Origin: Rufibacter psychrotolerans
GTDB lineage: Bacteria > Bacteroidota > Bacteroidia > Cytophagales > Hymenobacteraceae
Direction: 5' to 3'
DNA: 64,000 bases
Assembly: GCF_016924645.1 (NCBI RefSeq)
Contig: NZ_JAFFJV010000011.1
Location: 310,001-374,000 of the forward strand
Shown here: positions 34,624 through 43,443 of the stretch, piece by piece
Numbering within the stretch: the stretch's first letter is position 1
How the letters are laid out: each line of letters opens with the position of its first letter
Program-made: the position numbers and the translations under genes
Notes under the pieces: model-generated
What the model was told of the DNA's origin: nothing
The model's input: the letters and a program-made list of their open reading frames with translations, nothing else
Databases searched by the model: none

Positions 34624-34749
34624 ATGACCAAAGGCGATATAGACCCACCACCCTTTTTCAAGAGTTGGACTGCTATGTACTGGTTGGTCATTGGGGTTTT
34701 GGCGGCGTTGATTGGCTTGTTTTACCTTCTCACCGTCCTGTATAGATGA
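34624..34749 (+). CDS. 41-aa single-span membrane protein coupled to the SSS symporter
   Basis: ATG at 34624, TGA at 34747-34749. The 41 residues begin MTKGDIDPPPFFKSW, then one hydrophobic helix (MYWLVIGVLAALIGLFYLL), and end TVLYR. Its stop overlaps the symporter start in ATGA, so translation is coupled and the two should be made in fixed ratio. Known parallels are the small partners of other SSS carriers (YhdT with PanF, YjcH with ActP), but this sequence is not one I can assign to those families. An accessory subunit of the symporter is the best inference. It is too short for most gene finders. Confidence 0.72.
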   Translation: MTKGDIDPPPFFKSWTAMYWLVIGVLAALIGLFYLLTVLYR

Positions 34750-36434
34750 GCGGCCTGGATTGGGGAGTACTGGTGGGCACCATTGCGTTCATTGTGCTGT
34801 ACGGCGTCTGGAAGACCCGCAAGACCCAGCACATGACGGGCTACCTGCGGGCCGACAACACCGAACGCTGGTGGATGATGGGCCTTTCCATCATGGCCAC
34901 CCAGGCCAGTGCCATCACGTTTCTGTCTACCCCCGGGCAGGCCTTTGACGATGGCATGCGCTTTATCCAGTTTTATTTCGGGTTGCCGCTGGCCATGGTG
35001 GTCCTTTCTATCACGGCCATTCCCATCTATTACCGCCTCAAGGTCTACACCGCCTATGAGTACCTGGAGAGTCGCTTCGACCTGAAAACCCGCTCCCTGG
35101 CGGCCCTGCTCTTTCTGGTGCAGCGGGGGCTTTCCACCGGCATTACCATTTACGCCCCGGCCATTATCCTCTCGGCCATTCTGGGCTGGAATCTAACGGC
35201 CACCATCTTGTTTATTGGCGTGGTGGTTACCTTTTACACGGTGGTGGGCGGCACCAAGGCGGTGAGCCAGACCCAACGCCTGCAGATGGCCGTGATGCTG
35301 GGCGGTATGCTGGTGGCCGCCGTGGTGGTGGTGCGCCTTTTGCCCGATGGGGTAGGGTTTGCCGAGGCCATGACGGTGGCCGGCAAGGCGGGCAAGCTGA
35401 ACCTGGTAGACCTGAGCTTTAACCCCAACGACCGGTACAACCTTTGGTCTGGCCTCATCGGCGGGTTCTTTCTGTCTTTGTCTTACTTCGGCACCGACCA
35501 GTCGCAGGTGGGCCGTTACCTGGGCGGCGAAACCATTGCCCAGAGCCGGCTGGGCCTGCTCATGAACGGGCTGGTGAAGGTGCCCATGCAGTTTCTGATC
35601 TTGCTGGTGGGCGTGCTGGTGTTTGTGTTCTACCAGTTTTACCAGCCGCCGCTTTACTTCAACCAGCAGCACGCCGCCAACGTGCTGGCCTCTGCGGAGG
35701 CGCCTGCCTGGCAAAGTTTAGAAGCCCAGAGCCAGGAGGTTTTCCAACAAAAGAAAGCCGCCAGCCTGGCGGTAGTGGAGGCGGAGCAACGGGGCGACGA
35801 GCAAGCCAAAGAACAGGCTGCCCAGGCCATGCAGCAAGCCGAGGCCCAACGCAAAGCCTTGCGCCAGGAAGCGCAGGAACTGGTGAAGAAGCACAACCAG
35901 GGCACCGACCTCAAGGACACCGATTATGTGTTCCTCACGTTTGTCACCCAGCAATTGCCCCAGGGCCTCATCGGGCTGTTACTGGCGGTGGTGCTGTGCG
36001 CAGCCATGGGCAGCACGGCGTCGGCCTTCAACTCGCTGGCTTCCACCACCGTGGTGGATGTATACAAGCGCTCTTTGAGGAAGAACGCCTCTGATGATCA
36101 TTATGTGGCCGCTTCCCGGTGGTTCACGGTGGGTTGGGGGGCGGTTTCCATCTTGTTTGCCCTGTTTGCCTCGCAATTGGAGAACCTTATCCAGGCGGTG
36201 AACATCCTGGGGTCTCTGTTCTACGGGACCATCCTGGGCGTTTTTATCGCCGCTTTTTATTTTAAACGTTTGGCCGCCAATGCTGTGTTCTGGGCCGCCG
36301 TGGGCACGCAGTTCCTTATTTTCCTGCTGTACTTCACCACCAACATTGCGTACCTGTGGTATAACCTCATTGGCGTGGTGCTGGTGGTGGGCATAGGGTA
36401 CGGGTTGCGTGCGGTACTGCCCAGACAAGCCTAG
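34746..36434 (+). CDS. SSS family sodium:solute symporter
   Basis: A 562-residue inner-membrane carrier of the sodium/solute symporter family, with 13 or more helices. Typical text: FLSTPGQAFDDGMRFIQFYF, ARGxx-like region AALLFLVQRGLSTGITIYAP, and FLSLSYFGTDQSQVGRYLGG in the conserved GGxxSD-to-QRxxA zone. An 80-residue insertion at about 315-395 is almost all Ala/Gln/Glu/Lys coiled coil (QEVFQQKKAASLAVVEAEQR) between two membrane helices. Sugar or sialic-acid-like solutes are common for this branch, but the substrate is not shown. The start overlaps the upstream 41-aa gene by 4 bp, and a nitroreductase gene follows after 17 bp. Confidence 0.92.
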   Translation: MSGLDWGVLVGTIAFIVLYGVWKTRKTQHMTGYLRADNTERWWMMGLSIMATQASAITFLSTPGQAFDDGMRFIQFYFGLPLAMVVLSITAIPIYYRLKVYTAYEYLESRFDLKTRSLAALLFLVQRGLSTGITIYAPAIILSAILGWNLTATILFIGVVVTFYTVVGGTKAVSQTQRLQMAVMLGGMLVAAVVVVRLLPDGVGFAEAMTVAGKAGKLNLVDLSFNPNDRYNLWSGLIGGFFLSLSYFGTDQSQVGRYLGGETIAQSRLGLLMNGLVKVPMQFLILLVGVLVFVFYQFYQPPLYFNQQHAANVLASAEAPAWQSLEAQSQEVFQQKKAASLAVVEAEQRGDEQAKEQAAQAMQQAEAQRKALRQEAQELVKKHNQGTDLKDTDYVFLTFVTQQLPQGLIGLLLAVVLCAAMGSTASAFNSLASTTVVDVYKRSLRKNASDDHYVAASRWFTVGWGAVSILFALFASQLENLIQAVNILGSLFYGTILGVFIAAFYFKRLAANAVFWAAVGTQFLIFLLYFTTNIAYLWYNLIGVVLVVGIGYGLRAVLPRQA

Positions 36435-36451
36435 GCCCTTTATTCTATTCT

Positions 36452-37042
36452 ATGATGACCAATCAACCCTTCCAAGCAATACAGCAGATCATTCAGGACC
36501 GAAGGACCATTAAGCCGCCCCAAATGAACGGCAAACTGATCCCCGACAGTCAGGTGAAGGAGCTCCTGGCCTTGGCCGACTGGGCCCCCACGCACGGGTA
36601 CACCGAGCCCTGGCGCTTTGTGGTGTACGCCGGCGAAATGGTGCGGGAGTTTTGCGCCAGCCACGCCCAGCTGTACCGCAAGGAGACCACCCCCGACAAG
36701 TTTCAGGAGATGAAGTTTGAGAAGCTGCTGCACATGGGAGACCAGGCCTCGCACGTGGTGGTGGCCTACATGCGCCGCGGAGACTTGCCTAAGATTCCGG
36801 CCCTGGAAGAGATTGCCGCCACCGCCTGCGCCGTGCAGAACCTGTTGCTGGGCGCCACGGCCCTGGGCATTGCCTCGTACTGGGGCTCCGGCGGCATGGC
36901 TTACCATCCGGCCATGAAGGAAATGCTGGAGCTGCGGGAAGAGGATATGGTGCTGGGCATCCTTTACCTGGGCTACACCGACAAGGAAGTGCCCGCCGGC
37001 AAAAGAACCGTGGCCCTGGAGGAGAAGGTACGCTGGATGTAG
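36452..37042 (+). CDS. Nitroreductase family protein (YdjA-like)
   Basis: A 196-residue FMN enzyme. The N-terminal FMN-binding motif is IIQDRRTIKPPQMNGK, followed by ELLALADWAPTHGYTEPWRF (the family's A.xAPS..N.Q.WRF position, with THGYTEP), and the C-terminal ATACAVQNLLLGATALGIASYWGSG and GILYLGY. The THGxTEPW form matches the YdjA subgroup. It reduces nitro or quinone compounds with NAD(P)H in the cytoplasm. It is the third gene of the symporter operon, 17 bp behind the SSS gene. The link to transport is unclear. Confidence 0.88.
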   Translation: MMTNQPFQAIQQIIQDRRTIKPPQMNGKLIPDSQVKELLALADWAPTHGYTEPWRFVVYAGEMVREFCASHAQLYRKETTPDKFQEMKFEKLLHMGDQASHVVVAYMRRGDLPKIPALEEIAATACAVQNLLLGATALGIASYWGSGGMAYHPAMKEMLELREEDMVLGILYLGYTDKEVPAGKRTVALEEKVRWM

Positions 37043-37066
37043 AGCCCTCAACGGTTAGAGCACCTC

Positions 37067-37112
37067 AAAAAAACAAACCCCACCAAGCAGCTGCTCGGTG
37101 GGGTTTGTTTTT
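37067..37112. terminator. Bidirectional terminator between nitroreductase and DUF2911 genes
   Basis: AAAAAAACAAACCCCACC, AAGCAGCTGCT, CGGTGGGGTTTGTTTTT. A very stable stem flanked by A and T runs, placed between convergent genes. A degraded family A arm follows at 37113-37142. Confidence 0.85.
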
Positions 37113-37144
37113 GGGCCGTTTTGTGGGAAATACCCTGAAAACGC

Positions 37145-38020
37145 TTATTTCTTGTTCTTGATCTCGGCCAGGAGTTTTTCGTTCAAGGCCACGTAGTCGC
37201 TGTTGTTTTCTTTTTTGGCTAGCTCAATAGACTTCTGGGCGGTAGCGGTGGCACCTTTGAAGTCGTTCAGTTTGGCCTGGATCTTGGCCTGCTGGTGCAG
37301 GGTCCAGAATTTGGGGTCTTTCTCGTTGGCCTGCTTCATCCAGGTGAGGGCTTGCTTCAGGTCCTTGTTGTTGTCGGCGTAGTAAGAGGCGGCGGCGGCG
37401 TACAGGGCTGGGCTTACGTTGGTGCCGTTCACTACTTTCTCCTGGATCTGGGCCATCACTCTGGAGTCAACATCGGTGGTAATTTTTACCGGCACCAGGG
37501 TGTTCTCCCACATGATCTGCATCACGGCGCTGTTGTTGGTCAGGTTGCTGAAGCCAATGGTGAAGGTCTCCACTTTGTCGCTCAGTCGCTTGGGCGTCAC
37601 TTTGAAGCGCACCTGGTCTTCCTCTGGCTTGTAGTCCTTGCCACCGTCGCCCCAGAGTTTGGTGTTCTTGTGGATGATCACGGTCCATTCTTTCTCGCCC
37701 GGAATGGTGTACAGGGCATACTGGCCGGCGGGTACCTTGTTGCCTTCCAGCATCACGTCATCAGAGAAGGTGAGTTTGGTGGCGGCGTTGGCTCCGGTGC
37801 GCCACAGTTTTCCGTAAGGGGCTAGGTCTCCAAAGATCTTGCGGCCTTTGGTGCTGGGGCGGGAATACTCCACCGTAATGTCTCCCAGGCCTACCGCTTG
37901 CTTAACGGTGGCAGAAGGGCTGGCGGCGGGCATCTTAATCTGGGCAGAAGCTTCTGCGCCCATCAGGAACACAGCCAGGGCAACCGCCCATACCATGTTC
38001 AGGGATAAAATCTTTTTCAT
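37145..38020 (-). CDS. DUF2911 domain protein with C-terminal TPR-like helices
   Basis: 291 residues, exported by a signal peptide ending AEASAQ. Residues about 30-180 are the DUF2911 domain: GDITVEYSRPSTKGRKIFG, PYGKLWRTGANAATKLTF and AGQYALYTIPGEKEWTVI. The remaining 100 residues are helical, TPR-like (ALTWMKQANEKDPKFWTLHQQAKIQ type pairs). DUF2911 is widespread in Bacteroidota periplasms and has no known function. It stands alone, facing the nitroreductase gene across a bidirectional terminator. Confidence 0.88.
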   Translation of the reverse strand: MKKILSLNMVWAVALAVFLMGAEASAQIKMPAASPSATVKQAVGLGDITVEYSRPSTKGRKIFGDLAPYGKLWRTGANAATKLTFSDDVMLEGNKVPAGQYALYTIPGEKEWTVIIHKNTKLWGDGGKDYKPEEDQVRFKVTPKRLSDKVETFTIGFSNLTNNSAVMQIMWENTLVPVKITTDVDSRVMAQIQEKVVNGTNVSPALYAAAASYYADNNKDLKQALTWMKQANEKDPKFWTLHQQAKIQAKLNDFKGATATAQKSIELAKKENNSDYVALNEKLLAEIKNKK

Positions 38021-38465
38021 GTCTTGCTTTAGTTTAACAGAGGCAAAAATAGCTATGTAATATTAAAGAAAAACTGGCAGGTTGCCTAAAATTAGGCTGG
38101 CAGGGGCTGGTAAAACCCTTTCAAGAAAACCCGCGCAAGCCCCGCCTGTTTTCTGCCGTTCACGTACTACCAAAGTAAATCCTTGCCAGAATAGCCTTTG
38201 ATTCTTCCTATTACCATCATGTGGAACGGTGCAGCCCTGTTCTACCTGCATTTTCTTATTCCAGGCAGGCATGCCCGGTGGTAGGAAGAGGGGGAGTTTT
38301 TTGTAACAATCAAATAGGTAAATGGTTAAGCTTGTAGGATTGCCCGGGCCTTAAGAAGCGCCAGCCGCAGCGGCCAGAAAAGCCACGCCTGTTACATAGC
38401 AGGCCCTTTCCTGTATATTAGTAAATCTTTATTGCCATTTTTATCCAACCATTAAAGCAAACCAA
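38021..38465. other. 445-bp gap upstream of susC
   Basis: Divergent promoters for the DUF2911 and susC genes must lie here. No clear TTG/TAnnTTTG pair, gene or strong hairpin is seen. A remnant family A arm (CCCTTTCAAGAAAACCC) is near 38115. No ECF sigma/anti-sigma pair or hybrid regulator flanks the Sus genes. Confidence 0.4.
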
Positions 38466-41408
38466 ATGAAAAAACTTTTACTCGTGTTCATCGTTTTGCT
38501 CCAGGTGCTGCACCTCAGTGCGCTGGCGCAGAATAGGACCATTTCCGGGAGGGTGACCTCGGCGGCAGATGGGGTGTCACTTCCGGGCGTGAGTGTGGTG
38601 GTGAAGGGTACTACCGTAGGCGCCAGTACCGATGTGGACGGCCGTTACCAGATAAGCGTGACGGGCAACCCTACCCTGGTCTTTACCTTTATTGGGTTTA
38701 CCTCGCGGGAAGTGCAGGTGGGGGCAAGCAATACCCTGGACGTGAGGTTGTCAGAAGATGCGGAAGCCCTGGAGGAAGTGGTGGTGACCGGGTACACCAC
38801 CCAGAACCGCAGGGAAGTGACGGGGTCAGTGGCCACGGTGAAGGCCGAGGAAGTAGCCCTGGTGCCGCTGGCCTCCTTTGACCAGGCCCTGCAGGGAAAA
38901 TCGCCGGGTATCTTGGTGCAGGCCAACTCCGGGCAGCCCGGTGCCGCCGCCAATGTCCTGATCAGGGGGCGGGGCTCCATCCTGGGAAGCAACGATCCCT
39001 TGTTCATCCTGGACGGGGTGGAAATCTCCAGCAGTGACTTTGCGACCCTTAACCCCGCCGACTTTGAGAGCTTCAACATCCTGAAAGATGCCTCGGCTAC
39101 CTCTATCTACGGGTCAAGGGGGGCCAACGGGGTTATCGTGATCACTTCCAAGCGCGGAGCGGCTGGCAAAACCCGGTTTGAGTACAACGTGCAGTACGGT
39201 TTCTCCACCGCCCCAGAGTCTGGGCTGGAACTGATGAATTCCAACCAGAAGCTGGACTACGAACTGTACCGGGGAAACCCCTACGACTGGACCGACGAGG
39301 ACCTGGCCCGGTTACGGCAGATCAACACAGACTGGGGAGACGTGTTCTTCCAGACCGGCAAAACCGCCAACCATACCCTAAGTGCCTCCGGCGGCAGCGA
39401 GAAGACCACCTATTACATCTCGGGTTCCATCTTTGACCAGACGGGCATTGTGCGCAATACTGGCTTAAAGCGCTATACCGGTAGAATCAACGTAGAGAAC
39501 ATTTCGGGGCCCCTGACCTTTGGCCTCAACACCACCTTTGGCTATTCTGAATTAATGAATACCGAGGAAAGCGACACCGGCATTGGCCAGCCGCTGAACG
39601 CCATTAACTGGACCAACCCCTATGAAACGCCTTATGATGAGAACGGAGAGTACACCGTAATCACCTCTGGCCAGCCTAACGCGCTGCAGGAACTGCTGGA
39701 GAACAGCAACCTCAGGCAACAGCTGAAGGGCGTGGGTACGGTGTACCTTTCCTATGCTGTGCCGTTTGTAAAGGGCCTGACCCTGAGCACCCGGTGGGGC
39801 GGCGACTTCCGGTCAGATGAAAGCACCGTGTACACCGACCCTACCACCTACAACGGTTCCTTCGCGACGGGCGGTTCTGGCAGCCTCACCCGCGGCTATG
39901 CCCGAAACTTCCGCTACACCGGAACCACCTCTGCCACGTACGCTACCCAGTTTGGGACAGATCATACCTTAACGGTAGGCCTCTACAATGAGATTGTGGA
40001 CAACCTGGGCCGTTCGTTTGAGTTTACCGGCTATGGCCTGGGCGGTCCCTTTGAGAACGAGGCCGGCATTACGCCCGGTAACGCCACCAACGGGTTTATT
40101 CCGGCTGTTTTTGGTACCGGCAGTGAAAACGCCCTGCTGTCTTACTTCACCACCATCAATTACGGGTTCAAAGACCGCTATTTCCTGAACGTGGGGCTGA
40201 GACGGGACGGGTCCTCCCGGTTTGGGGCCAACCGCAAGTATGCCAACTTCGGGTCTGTTGGGTTAAGCTGGATTGTGTCTGATGAACCCTTCATGCAGGG
40301 GCTCACAGGAATCTTCAATGACCTTAAGTTCAAGATCAGCTACGGTACCGCCGGTAACCAGGCCGGTATTAGTGACTTCCAGTCACGGGAACTGTACGGC
40401 AGAAGCATCTACGCGGGCGTGTTTGGCTTGAACCAGCAGCAAATTGCCAACCCAGAGCTGCAGTGGGAGAGAAAGACTACCTTCAACACGGGCATTGAGA
40501 TGTCTACCCTGGGCGGCCGGCTCAGATCTACCGTGGAGTACTACAACTCCATCACCTCAGAGCTGTTCCTGAACAGGCAACTGTCCAGAACCACGGGCTA
40601 TCCTTCCATTACCTCCAACATTGGGGAACTGCAGAACCGGGGCGTGGAACTCTCTGTGGAGGGCGATGTGGTAAGCTCCGTTAACTTCAACTGGTCGGTG
40701 AACGTGAGCCTTACCTACAACAACAACAAGATTCTCAAGCTGGTGGAGAAAGAAGGCGAGAATGACATTGTGAGCGGAATCATCATTAACCGGGAGGGTG
40801 AGTCCATGAACTCCCTGTTTTTGGTGCCTTTTGTGGGGGTGAACCCCGAAAACGGCAATGCGCAGTACCGTACGCTCGAGGGGGAAATCACGGAGGTGTA
40901 CAGTGCCGCTGACCGGGTGATTGTGGGCTCCGCCGAGGTGCCCTTCTTTGGCGGTTTCGGCAGCTCCCTCAACTTCAAAGGCCTGGAGCTAAGCGCCTTC
41001 TTCAGCTTCCAGCGGGGCAATGAGGTGTACAACAATGACCTGACCAACGTGACCAACCCCGCCTACCTGGCCGACAACCTGAGTGTGGAACTAACCAGAG
41101 AGTGGAAGAAGCCCGGCGACATCACCGATGTGCCCCGGGCCGGAAACCGGTTCCAGAGCGGCACCACCCGGTTTGTGGAAGACGGCAATTTCCTGAGGCT
41201 GCGCAACGTGAACCTGTCGTACACCCTGCCCAAGACCTTGACCAGCGCCCTCAGACTCAACACGGTAAGAGCCTTTGTGCAAGGCCAGAACCTGGTGACC
41301 TGGACCGACTTCAGGGGCTGGGATCCGGAAATTACCGGGGCTTCATTGGTGGGTGCCCAGTATCCGGCGCTAAGAACCGTGACCTTCGGCTTAAACATTG
41401 GTCTGTAA
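38466..41408 (+). CDS. SusC/RagA family TonB-linked outer membrane transporter
   Basis: A 980-residue TonB-dependent porin-like transporter. After the signal peptide (ending SALAQ) comes the carboxypeptidase-D-like beta-sandwich typical of SusC (RTISGRVTSAADGVSLPGV, DGRYQISV), then the TonB box region and plug EEVVVTGYTTQNRREVTGSV, NVLIRGRGSILGSNDPLFIL and a 22-strand barrel ending in LRTVTFGLNIGL. It forms the barrel under the SusD lid encoded 20 bp downstream. There is no N-terminal STN (signalling) domain. The substrate is unknown because no glycoside hydrolase, peptidase or regulator is encoded in the pair. Confidence 0.95.
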   Translation: MKKLLLVFIVLLQVLHLSALAQNRTISGRVTSAADGVSLPGVSVVVKGTTVGASTDVDGRYQISVTGNPTLVFTFIGFTSREVQVGASNTLDVRLSEDAEALEEVVVTGYTTQNRREVTGSVATVKAEEVALVPLASFDQALQGKSPGILVQANSGQPGAAANVLIRGRGSILGSNDPLFILDGVEISSSDFATLNPADFESFNILKDASATSIYGSRGANGVIVITSKRGAAGKTRFEYNVQYGFSTAPESGLELMNSNQKLDYELYRGNPYDWTDEDLARLRQINTDWGDVFFQTGKTANHTLSASGGSEKTTYYISGSIFDQTGIVRNTGLKRYTGRINVENISGPLTFGLNTTFGYSELMNTEESDTGIGQPLNAINWTNPYETPYDENGEYTVITSGQPNALQELLENSNLRQQLKGVGTVYLSYAVPFVKGLTLSTRWGGDFRSDESTVYTDPTTYNGSFATGGSGSLTRGYARNFRYTGTTSATYATQFGTDHTLTVGLYNEIVDNLGRSFEFTGYGLGGPFENEAGITPGNATNGFIPAVFGTGSENALLSYFTTINYGFKDRYFLNVGLRRDGSSRFGANRKYANFGSVGLSWIVSDEPFMQGLTGIFNDLKFKISYGTAGNQAGISDFQSRELYGRSIYAGVFGLNQQQIANPELQWERKTTFNTGIEMSTLGGRLRSTVEYYNSITSELFLNRQLSRTTGYPSITSNIGELQNRGVELSVEGDVVSSVNFNWSVNVSLTYNNNKILKLVEKEGENDIVSGIIINREGESMNSLFLVPFVGVNPENGNAQYRTLEGEITEVYSAADRVIVGSAEVPFFGGFGSSLNFKGLELSAFFSFQRGNEVYNNDLTNVTNPAYLADNLSVELTREWKKPGDITDVPRAGNRFQSGTTRFVEDGNFLRLRNVNLSYTLPKTLTSALRLNTVRAFVQGQNLVTWTDFRGWDPEITGASLVGAQYPALRTVTFGLNIGL

Positions 41409-41428
41409 CCTAAGAAATCAAAAAGGAG

Positions 41429-42859
41429 ATGAAAATAAACAAATTCATAGTAGGCCTGGGCCTGAGCGTGGCGTTGGTGTTCCCGGCCTGTAACGACGTG
41501 CTGGAGGTAGAGCCGGAGTTTCAAAGAGGAGGCAACTTTTCTTCCTTAGACGACTACCAGCTTTCTTTGACGGGTACGTACGCCCGCTTCAGGCAAACCG
41601 CCTATTTTGGCAGCGGCAGCCAGACCACCGGCACCTGGTCTATCCTGCCCGATCTGATGGGCGAGGACCTGGTGCAAACGGAGGAGGACTTGGCTAACTG
41701 GCAGAACCAGATTAACCTGGAGTACACCACCGACGACCCCGACGTGGCTTCTGGCTGGCTGGCCGCCTATTCTGTGATCACCCAGGCAAATATTACCCTA
41801 CGGGGCATTGACCAGTTTGCGGCTGCCAACCAGGAGCGGGTAAACGAGATCAAAGGCCAGGCCCTGGCCATCAGGGCAATGGTGCATTTTGACCTGTTAC
41901 GCTACTGGGGCGAGAGCTATGACCGGAACGCCACTGGCCTGGGCGTGCCCTACGTCACCGAGGTAGACATTGAGACCATGCCCGCCCGGCTGACCGTGAA
42001 AGAGACCTATGACAACATCTTCCGGGACATGGAGGAGGCCGAGAACCTGTTGGAGGGAGTGGAGCTGGACAATGATGCCAGGGCTTACATAGACCAACTG
42101 GCGGTGCAAGCCCTGCTGGCGCGCATGCACCTGTATGCGAAAGAGTATCCTGCCGCGGAAAGCTACGCCTCCCTGGTCATTGACCAGGTGCCCCTAGCCG
42201 ACCAGGATGAGTTCGCCGAGATCTGGACCGATGCCTCCAGAGCCGAGGTGATCTGGGCGGTTTCTTACAACGCCGGGGAAGGAAGCCCTTCCAGCGGTAT
42301 CTACAACGGCCCCGGAAACCGGAACCGCGCCAGGCCTTCAGAAGATCTGGTGGCTACCTACAACCAGGCCAATGACATCAGGTTTGATACCTACTTTGAC
42401 TTTAGGGCGCTTGGGGAAGATACCAGAAGAATCCTGCGCAAATTCCTGGGCCGGGGCGCCACCGAAGACAACGTGGTAGATTGGAAGGTGATTAGGGTGG
42501 CGGAACTCTACCTGATCAGGGCCGAAGCCAGGGCCATGCAGCCCGGCAAACAGCTGCTGGCCCTGGCCGACCTGAACACGCTGCGCCGGGCCAGGATCAA
42601 TAACTACGTAGACGTGGTGCTGGCCGGCCAACCCCTGCTGGATGCCATTGCCCTGGAGCGCCGCAAAGAGCTCATTGGCGAGGGGCACCGATTCTTTGAC
42701 CTGAAAAGAACCACCCGCACGCTGGTAAGAACCGACGTTGATCTGCCCAGCACCAACGTTGAGGTGCTGCCCAACGCGCGCGAATGGGTGTGGCCAGTTC
42801 CGCAAGGGGAGATTGACGCCAACCCCAACATCAGAGGCCAGCAATCGCCGGGCTATTAG
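41429..42859 (+). CDS. SusD/RagB family nutrient-binding outer membrane lipoprotein
   Basis: A 476-residue surface lipoprotein. The lipobox is VFPAC. The SusD fold is shown by four TPR-like helix pairs (IKGQALAIRAMVHFDLLRYWG is the classic RAxxYxxLVxxYG-like helix; YIDQLAVQALLARMHLYAKEY) and the C-terminal RRKELIGEGHRFFDLKRTTR, a hallmark of the family. It caps the SusC barrel and binds the substrate. It follows susC by 20 bp and ends with its own terminator, so the operon has just two genes. Confidence 0.95.
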   Translation: MKINKFIVGLGLSVALVFPACNDVLEVEPEFQRGGNFSSLDDYQLSLTGTYARFRQTAYFGSGSQTTGTWSILPDLMGEDLVQTEEDLANWQNQINLEYTTDDPDVASGWLAAYSVITQANITLRGIDQFAAANQERVNEIKGQALAIRAMVHFDLLRYWGESYDRNATGLGVPYVTEVDIETMPARLTVKETYDNIFRDMEEAENLLEGVELDNDARAYIDQLAVQALLARMHLYAKEYPAAESYASLVIDQVPLADQDEFAEIWTDASRAEVIWAVSYNAGEGSPSSGIYNGPGNRNRARPSEDLVATYNQANDIRFDTYFDFRALGEDTRRILRKFLGRGATEDNVVDWKVIRVAELYLIRAEARAMQPGKQLLALADLNTLRRARINNYVDVVLAGQPLLDAIALERRKELIGEGHRFFDLKRTTRTLVRTDVDLPSTNVEVLPNAREWVWPVPQGEIDANPNIRGQQSPGY

Positions 42860-42902
42860 TTCCTGGTAACGCTCCTGGGACTAATACCCAAAGGAGCCTG
42901 CC

Positions 42903-42952
42903 CCAAGCAAAAGGCCCTTGCCAGTTTCAGCTGGCGAGGGCCTTTTGCTTGG
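42903..42952 (+). terminator. Terminator of the susCD operon
   Basis: CCAAGCAAAAGGCCCTTGCC, AGTTTCAGCT, GGCGAGGGCCTTTTGCTTGG. A 20-bp stem (one mismatch) 43 bp past the susD stop codon. Confidence 0.8.
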
Positions 42953-43386
42953 GAAACAGTTCAGGAAATGCAGGAATCAAACCCAAAGGAGTGAGCGGAC
43001 CATTCCTTTTCTAGCTCTGCCTGCCCTTTGCATGACAAGCCCACCAGGCAAGTTCCCGGGAAACCTCTTGCCCGTACAGGTTCATCCAAAGTGCGGGAAT
43101 AAGCAGCACACGTTTCGGGGCTGTTTTATGGAAATTACGCCTAAACCAGTAACCCTTTGAGGGGAGTGTAGAATTAGATTCACAACTGCCGAGGCAAGCA
43201 TTTTTAAGCCATTTTTGCTAAAACAGCCGCAAATTGGTCTCCTGCGGAAAGCTCCGCAAAGGCTTGGAATCCAGAGTAAACTTCCCACATACCCCCCTAA
43301 GGAAGAAGCTGCGCTGCACCGGCGATGAAAGTGCCTTCATGGCTTTTTTGGGCATTCACTTTTCCTGAGTTTCCTGTGGTTTGACC
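42953..43386. other. Gene-free stretch between susD and the M48 gene
   Basis: About 430 bp. It holds a family A palindrome at 43111-43147 (CGTTTCGGGGCTGTTTTATG ... AATTACGCCTAAAC), a second remnant arm near 43198-43230, and a short exact hairpin TGCGGA-AAGC-TCCGCA at 43243-43258. Frames of about 70-80 codons on both strands here overlap these repeats and appear not to be coding. Confidence 0.45.
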
Positions 43387-43422
43387 AATAAAAAAGCGCC
43401 TTCCTCAAGGCGCTTTTTTATT
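43387..43422 (-). terminator. Terminator of the YjgN-M48 operon
   Basis: AATAAAAAAGCGCCTT, CCTC, AAGGCGCTTTTTTATT. A perfect 16-bp stem with T run on the minus strand, 22 bp after the M48 stop codon. Confidence 0.88.
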
Positions 43423-43443
43423 AATCGTTAGGCCGCTGGGCTT

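Noticed and set aside
38466..42859. A full polysaccharide utilisation locus
   Set aside because: Only SusC and SusD are present; no glycoside hydrolase, lyase, sulfatase or sensor regulator is adjacent.
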